Source: an uncultured Caulobacter sp.
Lineage (GTDB): Bacteria; Pseudomonadota; Alphaproteobacteria; Caulobacterales; Caulobacteraceae
Direction: 5' to 3'
Length of the DNA stretch: 64,000 nt
Assembly (NCBI GenBank): GCA_913776195.1
Contig: CAJYMH010000031.1
Span: forward strand, 124,001 to 188,000
In this document: one piece after another, positions 39,258-48,585 of the stretch
How positions within the stretch are numbered: the first letter of the stretch is position 1
Layout: every line of letters begins with the position of its first letter
Position numbers and translations under genes: made by a program
Notes under the pieces: generated by a model
The model's database searches: none
Seen by the model: the letters and a program-made list of their open reading frames with translations, nothing else
What the model was told of the DNA's origin: nothing

Positions 39258-40817
39258 TCACCGGAACGTCTTGGGCTCCGGCGGTTGGCCGGTGACCGGA
39301 TCGCGCGGAACGGGGGCGAAGCCCTCGCCGATGAACATGTCGATCTTGCGGGTTCGCTTGGCGTCCAGTCGGACGCGGGCGATCTCCCTGCCCGAAACCT
39401 GCTGGAAATCAGCGCCCATCTTGGCGCGGTAGACGCTGTCCAGGCTGGCGGCGAGGACGCGACGGCTGTCCGTTGCCGTCAGCGGGGCCTCGGTCTCGGC
39501 CTGGTTGCGAGCGCGGATTTCATGGACCCACATGCGCAGGGGCGGGGCGCCGGCTTGGCCGAAATAGTCGCGGCCATAATAGGCGGCGGCGTTGAACAGG
39601 AAGCGGTCGTCCACGGCCACGGCCGACAGAGTCGCGTCGCCGCCCTCCTGCATGGCGCGTTGGACTACTGCGTCGACCGACTGTTCCCAACCTCGGGCGC
39701 GCTTGAAGCTGTTTGACACGCCCATGGCGTCCGCCGTGCGGGGGTTGATCGTCCAGGTCAGGAAGAGGCCGGCCACCACGGCCTGGAAGGCCAGGCCCGC
39801 CATCAGCCAATTCCGGGCGTTCCAGCGCAGCATCCACGCGCCGACGAGCAGGCAGCCGCCCAGATAGCCAGCCGCCGCCCAGTTGGCGTTGGCGCGGGAG
39901 ATGAAGCCCTGGATGGACACGACCAGCAACGGCGGCAGGCAGAAGCACAGCAGCAGAACGTCGGCCCCCGTTAGCCGGCGGCGGACCAGCAGCAGGACTG
40001 TTCCACCCAAAAGGACGGCGAAGGGCAGTGGCCCGAAGACGCCGAACTGTGAGAGCAGGAAGTCGGCCAGTTCCGCTGGGTCGAAGAGGTGCGAGGACCC
40101 GAGATTGGCGTTGGCCGCGGTGTGCTCGACCGTGGCGAAGCTGTGGGCGGCGTTCCAGGCGATGTTCGGGGCGATGACCGCCAGCAGCGCGGCGACGAAG
40201 ACCGCGATCGTGGCTGGGGTCCAGCTTCGCCGGGCTTCCTTTGAGATGGCGGCGTGAAGGATCAGTCCGCCCAGCGCGTATGCCGCCGCGTACTTGCTGA
40301 GCATGGCCAAGCCGATCGCCATACCCATGCCGACCGCCAACCCGATCCGCCGCCCTCGTGCGGCCGGAAGCTCAACATAGGCCCACAGCATCAGCGCCAG
40401 GAAGAAAAGCAGGGGCGCATCGGTGCTGATGACGCCAGAGGACAGCGCCACCCCCGGCATGAGTACGTACAAACCCGTGGCCGCGAGGCCGCTTCTCGCA
40501 TCAAAAAGGCGGCGACCGATAAAGAACAGGCAAAGCGCCGTGCCGGCATGCATCAGAGGGGCTGCGATCCGCACCCAAGGCTCAGTGTCGCCGCCGATGG
40601 AGGTCGTCCCCCAGATCAGCCAAGCGATCATCGGCGGTTTGGAGAAGTAGCCAAAGCTTAGGCCCCGCGACCAAAGCCAGTACTGGGCCTCGTCCGGATA
40701 GAGTTCGAGGGGGGACGAAAACAGGGCGAATAGCCGCAGCGCCAGCGCCGCCAGCACGATGGCGAAGGCCGCGCGAAGGGCGCGATCGTCGGTGAAAGGC
40801 TTGGCGGCCAAGGTCAT
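39258..40817 (-). CDS. Glycosyltransferase family 39-like membrane protein (ArnT/PMT_2)
   Basis: A 519-residue protein with about 11 transmembrane helices. Start ATG 40817 behind AGGGGAA. The first periplasmic loop has LYPDEAQYWLWSRG with the essential Asp-Glu of ArnT-like enzymes, and SKPPMIAWLIWGTTSIGG follows. A soluble C-terminal part of about 140 residues lies in the periplasm. These enzymes use polyprenyl-phosphate sugars to decorate lipid A, proteins or glycans; the acceptor is unknown. The same frame remains open far to the right (to 43046) because it is antisense to the TonB receptor; that extension is not part of the gene. Confidence 0.92.
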   Translation of the reverse strand: MTLAAKPFTDDRALRAAFAIVLAALALRLFALFSSPLELYPDEAQYWLWSRGLSFGYFSKPPMIAWLIWGTTSIGGDTEPWVRIAAPLMHAGTALCLFFIGRRLFDARSGLAATGLYVLMPGVALSSGVISTDAPLLFFLALMLWAYVELPAARGRRIGLAVGMGMAIGLAMLSKYAAAYALGGLILHAAISKEARRSWTPATIAVFVAALLAVIAPNIAWNAAHSFATVEHTAANANLGSSHLFDPAELADFLLSQFGVFGPLPFAVLLGGTVLLLVRRRLTGADVLLLCFCLPPLLVVSIQGFISRANANWAAAGYLGGCLLVGAWMLRWNARNWLMAGLAFQAVVAGLFLTWTINPRTADAMGVSNSFKRARGWEQSVDAVVQRAMQEGGDATLSAVAVDDRFLFNAAAYYGRDYFGQAGAPPLRMWVHEIRARNQAETEAPLTATDSRRVLAASLDSVYRAKMGADFQQVSGREIARVRLDAKRTRKIDMFIGEGFAPVPRDPVTGQPPEPKTFR

Positions 40818-40895
40818 TTCCCCTGCTTGTCCCGTTGCAAGGGATTTGTCCAATTTCGAGGCGCGGCGCCTATGACACAGACCTGTGGGCGGATT

Positions 40896-40921
40896 GTGAC
40901 AAGCCGTGGCGAAACTGTCAC
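40896..40921. promoter_or_regulatory. Inverted repeat upstream of the Oar-like receptor
   Basis: GTGACA (40896-40901) and TGTCAC (40916-40921), 14 bp apart, about 90 bp before the receptor start. A GCTAAAT at 40940-40946 could be a -10 element. The role is not known. Confidence 0.35.
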
Positions 40922-41009
40922 CAAAGGTTCGTAAACCAACGCTAAATGGGGCGGAAGATTGACGGATGGTCGGCGCAGACTCTCCGCATCTCGAAACGAG
41001 GGGATATCC

Positions 41010-44000
41010 ATGCTTTCCATGAAGAGGCTCGCCTGTGGCGCGGCCCTCGGCGTGCTCGCCGCCGCCGCTTCGGCCTCGGCCGTCTACGCCCAAGAAACGA
41101 CCGGCGCCGTGCGCGGCCAGATCACCGACGCCACGGGCGCGGGTGTCGCTGGCGCCACCGTCGTCATCACCTACGGCCCGACCGGCCAGGCCATCACCAC
41201 GATGACCAACGACAACGGCTTCTACACGGTGCGCGGCCTGCGCGTCGGCGGGCCGTACGGCATCAAGGCGACCTCGCCGTCGGGCGAGACCATCGAACGA
41301 AACCTGGGCAGCGTCTCCCTGGGCGATCCGACCGACGCGTCGCTGAGCTTCGAGGGTGGCTCGGACCTTTCGGAAGTCGTCATCACCGCCGCGGCCGCCT
41401 CGCCGTCGCAGGGCGTGGGCAGCAACTTCACCGCCTCCGACATCGCCAGCCTGCCGTCGCTGAACCGCGACCTGAAGGACGTGGTGCGTCTGGACCCCTT
41501 CGCGACCCTGGACGCCACCAACCAGGACGCGCTGTCCTTCGCCGGCACCAACACTCGCTTCAACCAGATCACCGTCGACGGCATCCGTCAGAACGATGAC
41601 TTCGGTCTGAACAACAACGGCTATCCGACCCAGCGTTCGCCGATCTCGACCGAAGCCATCGCCGGCATGCAGGTCTCGATCGCGCCCTACTCCACCGTGA
41701 ACAACGGCTTCCTGGGCGGCTCGATCAACGCCGTGACCAAGTCGGGCTCCAACGAGTTCCACGGCGCCCTTTACGGCGAAATCCTCGACGACAGCCTTCG
41801 TGGCGACAAGTATCGCTTCTACGATACGCGCACGAGCAGCCCGACCCGCGGCAGCCGCGTCACCCAGGACGTCTCGACGACGTTCCAGGAAAAGGTCTGG
41901 GGCGCCAACCTGGGCGGTCCGATCCTGAAGGATCACCTCTACTTCTTCGTCTCTTATGAAAAGTATGAAGGCGAGTACAATCTGGACGAAGGTCCGACCG
42001 GCTCGGGCCGCAGCTCGACCATTCCGCGGATCACCGAAGCCGCGCTGAACACCTTCCAGGCCGCCACTAAGGCTCGCTACAACATCGATCCGGGCAACTG
42101 GGTCAGCTCGGTTCCGCCGATCGAAGACGAAAAGTGGCTGGGCAAGCTGGACTGGGACATCAACGAAGATCACCGTCTGACCTTCACCTACCAGAACACG
42201 CAATCGGCCTCGTTCAACGGTTCGGTCAGCGACCTGTTCGCCAGCGGCAGCAGCGCCAGCTCGGCCCGTATCGGCCTGTCGACGTACCAGTACGTCAAGG
42301 ACGAGAAGCTGGAGAACTACACCGTCCAGCTGAACTCGCGCTGGAGCGACAACCTCTCGACCGAACTGCGCCTGGGCAAGAAGGAAACGACCACCAACCG
42401 TCGCACCTTCGGTCCGGAAGGCGTGGGTGAGATCACGGTCAACGTCGCTGACCTGCCGGGCGTGCAGGCGGGTTCGGGCACACCGGCCATCCGCTTCGGC
42501 ACCGAGCTGAACAGCCAGCCGAACTTCCTTAACACCAAGACCGACACGGCCGAGCTTCGCGTTCGCTACCATATGGGCGATCACGACTTCCTGCTTGGCG
42601 GCCGCATCGAGCGTCAGGACATCCTGAACATCTTCGGCCGCAACTACCTGCCGACCTACAGCTTCGCGTCCTACGCCGACTTCCTGGCCGGCCGCGCCGC
42701 CACCGTTCAACTGACCGCCGCGGTCGAGCCGAACGGCGGCACCGTGCCGGCTCAGGCCGGCACCGCCGAGCGCAACGCCGCTGCTGGCGAGTTCTACCTG
42801 AACTCGATCTACGCCGAAGACACCTACCAGATCACCGACAACCTCAGCCTGCTGGCTGGCGTTCGTTATGACTGGTACGTCCAGGACGACAGCGCTGACC
42901 TGAACAGAAACTTCGTGTCGCGCAACGGCTTCGCCAACAACGCGACGCTCGACGGCAAGAACATCCTGCTGCCGCGCGTCTTCGCCAAGTGGACGCCGAC
43001 CAGCGACATCGACGTGGGCGTGGGCTTCGGCCGCTTCTCGTCGCAAGGCCTGGGCGTGTGGCTGCTAAACCCGATCGGCAACAGCGGCGTGGTGCAGACC
43101 AACGTCGTCTGCCCGGCGGGCCCGTACACGATCAGCAGCCTCAGCGCGGTTCCGGCCGGTTGTACGGCGACCCCGGGCAACGGCAACACCAACGCCCTGT
43201 CGCCGTCGTTCCGTATTCCGTCGGCCTGGAAGACCACCCTGACCGCCGGCTACAACTTCGATGTTGACCGCTTCGGCCTGGGCAGCGACTGGCGCATCCA
43301 GGTGGACCTGCTGCACCAGAAGAACATGGACAGCGTGTTCTGGTTCGACCTGCGCGCCGAACCGAGCGCCGCGGGCGTCGCCCCCGACGGGCGTCCGGTC
43401 TACCAGCGCACCACGAACGGCACGATCGGCGCCAACGTGTTCGACATGATGCTTGGCAACAAGCGTGATGGCGGCGGTTCGGACTCGGCGGCTGTCTCGC
43501 TGCGCAAGCGCTGGAACGAAGGCTGGCTCGAAGGCCTGTCGGCGACGGCCTCTTACACCTACACGGAGGCCAAGGATCGCAATCCGATGACCAGCTCGAT
43601 CGCTGACTCGAGCTACACGCGGTTTGCGACCTACGACGCCCAGAACCCGGCCCTGGCGACCTCGGACTACGAGATCCGCCACAAGGGCCTGCTGCACCTC
43701 GGCTATCGTCGCGCCTTCTTCGGCGACAACATGACGATGATCGACGTGGTGACGCAGTACCGCTCGGGCCTGCCGTTCAGCTACACCTTCGCTTCGGCCG
43801 CGACCAACCGTCCGGAAACCGAGTTCGGCAACTACGTGTCGACCTACTCGGGCCGTCAGGCGCAGTCGAACCAACTGCTGTACGTTCCGGCGACGGACTC
43901 CTCGGGCAACGTCACCGCGACGAGCGACCCGAAGATCACCTACGCCGCCGGCTTCGACGTGGCGAACTTCAACTCGTTCCTGAAGAACACCGGCCTCATC

Positions 44001-44399
44001 AAGTACGCCGGCCGGATCGCCCCGCGCAACGGCTTCCGTCAGCCGAGCGTCTTCACGACGGACATCAACATCCAGCAGGAAATCCCGGCTTTCTTCCCGA
44101 CCGGCGCCAAGCTCCTGGGCTTCGTGACGATCGAGAACTTCGGCAACCTGCTGAACAGCAAGTGGGGCGCCCTCGAGCAGTACGACTTCTATCGCGGCGT
44201 GCCGGTGGTGAACCCCACCTGCGCCGGCGCTGGCGGCAGCTGCGCGGGTCAGGCCCGTTACACCTACAGCGATCTGCAGACGGCGGTCGGGGCCAACCCG
44301 GCGGCCGGCGTCGCCAACCGCGACCAGCCGATCCGTCCGTTCGGCTTCACCAACGCCTCGGTTTGGCAGGTGAAGGTCGGCCTGAAGTATCAGTTCTAA
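41010..44399 (+). CDS. TonB-dependent receptor with carboxypeptidase-regulatory-like N-domain (Oar-like)
   Basis: A 1129-residue outer-membrane protein. The signal peptide ends SAVYAQ (about residue 28). An N-terminal carboxypeptidase-regulatory-like Ig domain (GAVRGQITDATGAGVAGATV ... FYTVRGLRVG) is followed by a TonB box-like stretch (SEVVITAAA), plug (about 135-265) and a long 22-strand barrel ending in an aromatic KVGLKYQF, correct for barrel assembly. The order matches the Oar/OmpA-related TonB receptors common in Caulobacter. Substrate unknown. It is highly GC3-biased, suggesting strong expression. ATG 41010 is behind GAGGGG. Confidence 0.95.
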   Translation: MLSMKRLACGAALGVLAAAASASAVYAQETTGAVRGQITDATGAGVAGATVVITYGPTGQAITTMTNDNGFYTVRGLRVGGPYGIKATSPSGETIERNLGSVSLGDPTDASLSFEGGSDLSEVVITAAAASPSQGVGSNFTASDIASLPSLNRDLKDVVRLDPFATLDATNQDALSFAGTNTRFNQITVDGIRQNDDFGLNNNGYPTQRSPISTEAIAGMQVSIAPYSTVNNGFLGGSINAVTKSGSNEFHGALYGEILDDSLRGDKYRFYDTRTSSPTRGSRVTQDVSTTFQEKVWGANLGGPILKDHLYFFVSYEKYEGEYNLDEGPTGSGRSSTIPRITEAALNTFQAATKARYNIDPGNWVSSVPPIEDEKWLGKLDWDINEDHRLTFTYQNTQSASFNGSVSDLFASGSSASSARIGLSTYQYVKDEKLENYTVQLNSRWSDNLSTELRLGKKETTTNRRTFGPEGVGEITVNVADLPGVQAGSGTPAIRFGTELNSQPNFLNTKTDTAELRVRYHMGDHDFLLGGRIERQDILNIFGRNYLPTYSFASYADFLAGRAATVQLTAAVEPNGGTVPAQAGTAERNAAAGEFYLNSIYAEDTYQITDNLSLLAGVRYDWYVQDDSADLNRNFVSRNGFANNATLDGKNILLPRVFAKWTPTSDIDVGVGFGRFSSQGLGVWLLNPIGNSGVVQTNVVCPAGPYTISSLSAVPAGCTATPGNGNTNALSPSFRIPSAWKTTLTAGYNFDVDRFGLGSDWRIQVDLLHQKNMDSVFWFDLRAEPSAAGVAPDGRPVYQRTTNGTIGANVFDMMLGNKRDGGGSDSAAVSLRKRWNEGWLEGLSATASYTYTEAKDRNPMTSSIADSSYTRFATYDAQNPALATSDYEIRHKGLLHLGYRRAFFGDNMTMIDVVTQYRSGLPFSYTFASAATNRPETEFGNYVSTYSGRQAQSNQLLYVPATDSSGNVTATSDPKITYAAGFDVANFNSFLKNTGLIKYAGRIAPRNGFRQPSVFTTDINIQQEIPAFFPTGAKLLGFVTIENFGNLLNSKWGALEQYDFYRGVPVVNPTCAGAGGSCAGQARYTYSDLQTAVGANPAAGVANRDQPIRPFGFTNASVWQVKVGLKYQF

Positions 44400-44421
44400 G
44401 GTTTTCGAACCCTCGAGCGGG

Positions 44422-44449
44422 AAAGGGCGGCGCTTGCGCCGCCCTTTTT
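44422..44449 (+). terminator. Intrinsic terminator after the Oar-like receptor
   Basis: Stem AAAGGGCGGCGC (44422-44433) / GCGCCGCCCTTT (44436-44447), then TTC. The tip opens to give a usable loop. Confidence 0.87.
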
Positions 44450-44500
44450 CTTTGTGCACGTCATTGACGTAACCTCCCTCATCCCCCACCTGCGCGCACC

Positions 44501-45499
44501 ATGATGACCCTGAATATCCCCGCCGAATGGGCCCCGCACCGGGCCATGTGGCTCGGTTTCCCCAGCCACGCCGACCTTTGGGAAGAGGACCTTGAGCCCG
44601 CCCAGGAAGAGGTCGCGGCCCTGGCCCGCGCCCTGGCCGGTCCGGGCGGCGAACGCGTGCGTCTGATGGTCTGCGGCGACGCCGCCGAGTCGACCGCCCG
44701 CGCGTTGCTGGGCGATGTGCCGGGCGTGGAGATCGTGCGCGGCCTGTTCGGCGACATATGGCTGCGCGACACCGGTCCGATTTTCCGTTCCGACGGCGTG
44801 GCCGCCGGTTTCGGCTTCAACGGCTGGGGCGGAAAGTATTCTCTCGAGCACGACGGCGACGTGGGCGCGCAGATCGCCGCAGCCGCTGGCGCGCCCCTAA
44901 AGATCAACGACTTCATTCTCGAAGGCGGCTCGGTGGACCACGACGGCTACGGCACGGTCCTGACCACGCGCCAGTGCCTGCTGAACCCCAACCGCAATCC
45001 GGGCTGGACCCAGGAGGCCGCCGAGGCCGCCCTGGCCGAGTCCATGGGCGCGCGCAAGGTGCTGTGGCTGGGCGACGGCCTGGTCAACGACCATACCGAC
45101 GGCCACATCGACAACCTCGCCCGCTTCGTGGGGCCGGGCGTTGTGGCCTGTCCTGTGGCGGTGGGCGCGGACGACCCCAACGCCGAGATCTACAACGAGA
45201 CGGCCCGTATGCTGGCCGCGATGACGGACGCGAGGAACAGCCCGCTTCAGGTCATGCGCATCCCGTCTCCGGGGCGGATCACCGACGAAGACGGCGAGGT
45301 GATCCCCGCCTCCCACATGAACTTCCTGATCGCCAACAAGGCGGTGATCGTCCCGACCTATGGCGAGGCGGGCGCGGCGCTCGCCGTCGAGGCGCTGGAG
45401 ACCCTGTTTCCGGAGCGCCAAGTCATCGGCCTGCCGTCGAACGCCATTCTGACGGGCGGCGGTTCGTTCCATTGCATCAGCCAGCAGGAGCCCGCCTAG
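44501..45499 (+). CDS. aguA: Agmatine deiminase
   Basis: A 332-residue enzyme of the PAD-porph/agmatine deiminase family that converts agmatine to N-carbamoylputrescine. Conserved GDIWLRDTGPIF, FILEGGSVDHDGYGT and DHTDGHIDN motifs, with the catalytic Cys325 in GGGSFHCISQQEP. It precedes aguB by two bases, so both steps of the agmatine route to putrescine are in one operon. MM start: ATG 44501; ATG 44504 is equally possible. Confidence 0.96.
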   Translation: MMTLNIPAEWAPHRAMWLGFPSHADLWEEDLEPAQEEVAALARALAGPGGERVRLMVCGDAAESTARALLGDVPGVEIVRGLFGDIWLRDTGPIFRSDGVAAGFGFNGWGGKYSLEHDGDVGAQIAAAAGAPLKINDFILEGGSVDHDGYGTVLTTRQCLLNPNRNPGWTQEAAEAALAESMGARKVLWLGDGLVNDHTDGHIDNLARFVGPGVVACPVAVGADDPNAEIYNETARMLAAMTDARNSPLQVMRIPSPGRITDEDGEVIPASHMNFLIANKAVIVPTYGEAGAALAVEALETLFPERQVIGLPSNAILTGGGSFHCISQQEPA

Positions 45500-45501
45500 A
45501 C

Positions 45502-46377
45502 ATGGCCCGCACGATCACCCTGGCCGCGATCCAGACCAGCTACGGCATGGACCTGGACGCCAATATCGAAAAGACCAAGACCTTCATCCGTGAGGCCGCG
45601 GCCAAGGGCGCGCAGGTGATCCTGCCGTCGGAGCTGTTCCAAGGGCCGTACTTTTGCGTCGCACAGGAGGAGCACTGGTTCACCCAGGCCTATCCCTGGC
45701 GCACGCATCCCTGCGTTGTCGCCTTGCAGCCGCTGGCCGCCGAGCTGGGTGTGGTGATCCCCGTCTCGATCTTCGAGCGTGAGGGGCCGCACTACTTCAA
45801 CAGCCTGGTGATGATTGACGCCGACGGCTCGCTGATGGGCGTCTATCGCAAGAGCCATATCCCTGATGGCCCGGGCTATATGGAGAAGTACTACTTCCGC
45901 CCCGGCGACACCGGCTTCAAGGTCTGGGATACGCGTTTCGGCCGGATCGGCGTCGGCATCTGCTGGGACCAGTGGTACCCGGAGTGCGCACGCTCCATGG
46001 CGCTGATGGGCGCGGAGGTCCTGCTCTATCCCACCGCCATCGGCAGCGAACCGCATGACGACACGCTCGACACCGCCTTGCCTTGGCGGCGGGCCATGCA
46101 GGGGCACGCGGTCTCCAACGTGATTCCGGTGGTCGGCGCCAACCGCACCGGCTTCGAGCCATGGGAGGGCTATCCCAACGGCGGCCAACGCTTCTACGGT
46201 TCGTCCTTCATCGCCAACCATCGCGGCGACCTAGTCGCCGAATTCGGCCGGGACGACGAAGGTGTTCTGACGGCGGAGTTCGACCTGGACTTCCTGACCA
46301 CGCACCGCGCGGCCTGGGGCTTCTTCCGTGATCGCCGCACCGACCTTTACGGACACCTGCACCAGCCGCGTCCGTGA
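45502..46377 (+). CDS. aguB: N-carbamoylputrescine amidase
   Basis: A 291-residue nitrilase-superfamily amidase that turns N-carbamoylputrescine into putrescine, CO2 and ammonia. The Glu-Lys-Cys triad is E44 (LPSELF), K118 (YRKSHIP) and C154 (GICWDQWYPE). The PTAIGSEP stretch and AANRTG-like VGANRTG are typical of the family. It starts two bases after aguA, and its stop overlaps the next gene. Confidence 0.96.
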   Translation: MARTITLAAIQTSYGMDLDANIEKTKTFIREAAAKGAQVILPSELFQGPYFCVAQEEHWFTQAYPWRTHPCVVALQPLAAELGVVIPVSIFEREGPHYFNSLVMIDADGSLMGVYRKSHIPDGPGYMEKYYFRPGDTGFKVWDTRFGRIGVGICWDQWYPECARSMALMGAEVLLYPTAIGSEPHDDTLDTALPWRRAMQGHAVSNVIPVVGANRTGFEPWEGYPNGGQRFYGSSFIANHRGDLVAEFGRDDEGVLTAEFDLDFLTTHRAAWGFFRDRRTDLYGHLHQPRP

Positions 46378-46904
46378 TCGAGAGCAAGCGTCTCATCCTC
46401 CGCGCTTGGCGGGATGCGGACCGTGAGCCCTTCGCGGCCATGTGCGCCGATCCCGAGGTGATGCGCCATTTTCCGGCGCCCCTGACCCGCGCCGAAAGCG
46501 ATGCGGTGGTCGAGCGCATGCTCGCGCACCAGGCCGAACACGGCTTTTGCTTCTTCGCTCTGGAGCGGAAGTCGGACGGCGGGTTCCTCGGTTTCACGGG
46601 CATGATGACCCTGAAGCCGGAAAATCCGCTGCAGCCCGGCGTGGAGATCGGCTGGCGTCTGGCTCGCGAAGCCTGGGGCGCCGGCTACGCGTCGGAGGCG
46701 GCCTCGGCCGCGATCGTCCACGGCTTCGACAGCCTCGGCCTGAAGCGGATCGTGTCATTCACCGCCACGCAGAACGCGCGCTCCCAGGCGGTGATGCAGC
46801 GTATCGGCATGACCCGCCGCGCCGACCTGGACTTCGACCACCCCGCCGTGCCGGAGGGCCACAGGTTGCGCCCGCACGTGGTCTACGCCATAGAGCGCCG
46901 CTGA
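46374..46904 (+). CDS. GNAT-family N-acetyltransferase, coupled to aguAB
   Basis: A 176-residue RimJ/RimL-type acetyltransferase. The GTG start at 46374 overlaps the aguB stop by four bases (GTGA). N-terminal IESKRLILRAWRDADREPF, acetyl-CoA region EIGWRLAREAWGAGYASEAA and ATQNARSQAVMQRIG. Its coupling to the agmatine genes suggests a role close to polyamine handling, such as acetylating an amine, but a general family label is all the sequence supports. Confidence 0.92.
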   Translation: MIESKRLILRAWRDADREPFAAMCADPEVMRHFPAPLTRAESDAVVERMLAHQAEHGFCFFALERKSDGGFLGFTGMMTLKPENPLQPGVEIGWRLAREAWGAGYASEAASAAIVHGFDSLGLKRIVSFTATQNARSQAVMQRIGMTRRADLDFDHPAVPEGHRLRPHVVYAIERR

Positions 46905-47018
46905 CCGGTTGCGGCGACGCGCCACATTGGTCGATCCGCTCATCTCCGTCACATCGTCCCGCAGCCGGGGCGGGCCACATCCCAACTTGTCGTACTTGCG
47001 ACAAAGAACAGGCGATCC

Positions 47019-47702
47019 ATGGAAATGGCGAGCGAGGCGCGTGCGACGCGCCGCTGGATGATCCCGACCGCCATCGCGGCTACCGTGCTGCTGAGCGGCG
47101 CCGCCGCCGCGACCGTGCAGACCCACGGGTTCAAGCCGCTTCGCAATGCCTTCGCAGCCGTCACCGCCTCGCAGGACGTCGAGGTCGAGCCGCGCTACGC
47201 CATCCGCTGGGTCGGGGCCGATCTTGACGGCGACGGCGCCGCGGACGTGGCCAATCCCACCGGACAGGCGCCTCGCGTGCATGACGTGTTCGGCGACGGC
47301 GCGTTCGGCGCCTCGCGCGACGGCGGCTCCCGCGACCATGAGGGCGTCGATTATCTGGGCCGTGCGGGCCAGGCGGTGAAGGCTCCGGTCTCGGGCTATG
47401 TGACCAAGATCGGCTACGCCTATCCCGGCGCGCAGGACCTACAGTTCGTCGAGATAACCAATCCGGCCATCGGCTATGCGGCGCGGGTCTTCTACATCGA
47501 GCCGGGCGTGGAGCTTGGCCAGGCGGTGCGCATCGGCCAGACCGTCGGCGTGCTCAAGAGCCTGCAGAAGCGGTATCCCGGGATCAGCGACCACGTGCAC
47601 CTGGAGATGATCAAGTCGGGCGAGCGTGTGGACGCCACCCGTTTGATCACGGCCCGCCGCGTGCGTCTGCCCGACGAGCCGATCCTGGCGAGCGCCGAGT
47701 AG
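47019..47702 (+). CDS. M23-family LytM-domain protein
   Basis: A 227-residue protein with one N-terminal hydrophobic segment (about residues 15-33, IPTAIAATVLLSGAAAATV) and a periplasmic LytM domain. Zinc ligands look intact: DHEGVDYLG gives the H-x-x-x-D motif (about residues 107-111), and HVHLEM the second H-x-H. It could therefore be an active peptidoglycan endopeptidase, in contrast to the EnvC-like protein at 32 kb. A short stretch DLDGDGAADV resembles a calcium-binding EF loop and lies before the LytM domain. ATG 47019. Confidence 0.88.
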   Translation: MEMASEARATRRWMIPTAIAATVLLSGAAAATVQTHGFKPLRNAFAAVTASQDVEVEPRYAIRWVGADLDGDGAADVANPTGQAPRVHDVFGDGAFGASRDGGSRDHEGVDYLGRAGQAVKAPVSGYVTKIGYAYPGAQDLQFVEITNPAIGYAARVFYIEPGVELGQAVRIGQTVGVLKSLQKRYPGISDHVHLEMIKSGERVDATRLITARRVRLPDEPILASAE

Positions 47703-48458
47703 TCACCGACGCATGGCGGCCAGTTCGCCGCGCGCGTTCTCCAGATCAGCCTTGAACTGCGCATCGCCATGCAGGCGGGCGACGAGGGCGGCGCCCAGCA
47801 TGCGGCCGGCCTCAACGTCCGTAGGAAAATGCACGCCGCAGACCACGCGACTGTCGCCGATCTCACGCCCACGCTTGAGAATCTCGCTCTGCCGGTCCGG
47901 CGCCAGTTCGGCCAGCACGAGCGCCCAGGACCAGCCGATCAGGGCGTGACCGGAGGGATAGGAGCCGTTCTTCTCGATCCAGCTTTCGCGGGGTGCGCAG
48001 ATCGGTCGCCTGTCGCCTACGGGCGGGCGGGGGCGCTGGTACTGCGCCTTGGCATGCTCATAGAGAGGGCCGGCGTCGCCGACGATGCGCAACATGAGGT
48101 TGGCCAGCGTGGGGGTGGTCTGCGGACCGATGGGGGCGCCGATGACCTGGGAAAAGCCTATCCAGGCTTGAACCCCGGACAGGTCGGCGTCTGCAATGGC
48201 CTGATCCCAGCGCGGCGTATCCACCAGCCTGCGGCCTTCCAGGTAGGCGGCGCGGTCAGCGCGTCCCGCCGGCGTGCCGGGCGCTGGCGGCGCCGGCAGG
48301 ATGACCAGCCCGTCGGGCGCGGTCCCCGCCGCCAGATATCCAGCCGGCGCCTTGGTCCAGGTGGAGCTGTCCCCTGTCGTCCGCCAGGTCGGCTCCGCCG
48401 GCGTGGCGCAGGCGGCGAGGCTGAGCGAGGTGAAAACGAGGGCGGCTGCGATCTTCAT
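47703..48458 (-). CDS. Class A acid phosphatase (PAP2 type), lipoprotein
   Basis: A 251-residue phosphatase. Start ATG 48458; upstream in-frame sequence has no signal. Lipobox LAAC at about residues 15-18 tethers it to a membrane. PAP2 motifs in order: KAQYQRPRP, GSYPSGHA, SRVVCGVHFPTDVEAGR, the layout of PhoC/PhoN-type non-specific acid phosphatases. It releases phosphate in the periplasm. Its stop touches that of the LytM gene, and it reads divergently from the ZnuD-like receptor. Confidence 0.93.
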   Translation of the reverse strand: MKIAAALVFTSLSLAACATPAEPTWRTTGDSSTWTKAPAGYLAAGTAPDGLVILPAPPAPGTPAGRADRAAYLEGRRLVDTPRWDQAIADADLSGVQAWIGFSQVIGAPIGPQTTPTLANLMLRIVGDAGPLYEHAKAQYQRPRPPVGDRRPICAPRESWIEKNGSYPSGHALIGWSWALVLAELAPDRQSEILKRGREIGDSRVVCGVHFPTDVEAGRMLGAALVARLHGDAQFKADLENARGELAAMRR

Positions 48459-48536
48459 GTGGTGCTTCCGTAGGCAGGCCGGCGTTGAAGCGATCTGCGA
48501 CGGTCGCGTCAAGCAAAGCCGCTTGACGATCGGATA

Positions 48537-48551
48537 TGTTATTTCATAACA
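48537..48551. promoter_or_regulatory. Zur-box-like palindrome upstream of the ZnuD-like receptor
   Basis: TGTTAT-TTC-ATAACA, perfect half-sites, about 35 bp before the receptor ATG. A second, nested repeat ATATGTT/AACATAT (48534-48559) overlaps it. The region is strikingly AT-rich for this genome. Binding by Zur is inferred from the zinc-type receptor downstream and the similar site at 23724. Confidence 0.6.
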
Positions 48552-48585
48552 GAACATATTGATCGTTCAGTCGGGTAACTGCCTC

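Noticed and set aside
39258-43046. A reading frame of 1262 codons on the minus strand that runs through the glycosyltransferase gene and across the first part of the Oar-like receptor.
   Set aside because: Only the left part (to 40817) has a ribosome binding site, hydrophobic helices and family motifs. The rest is antisense to a strongly coding TonB receptor and is low-complexity Arg/Val/Gly sequence, as expected from high GC3.
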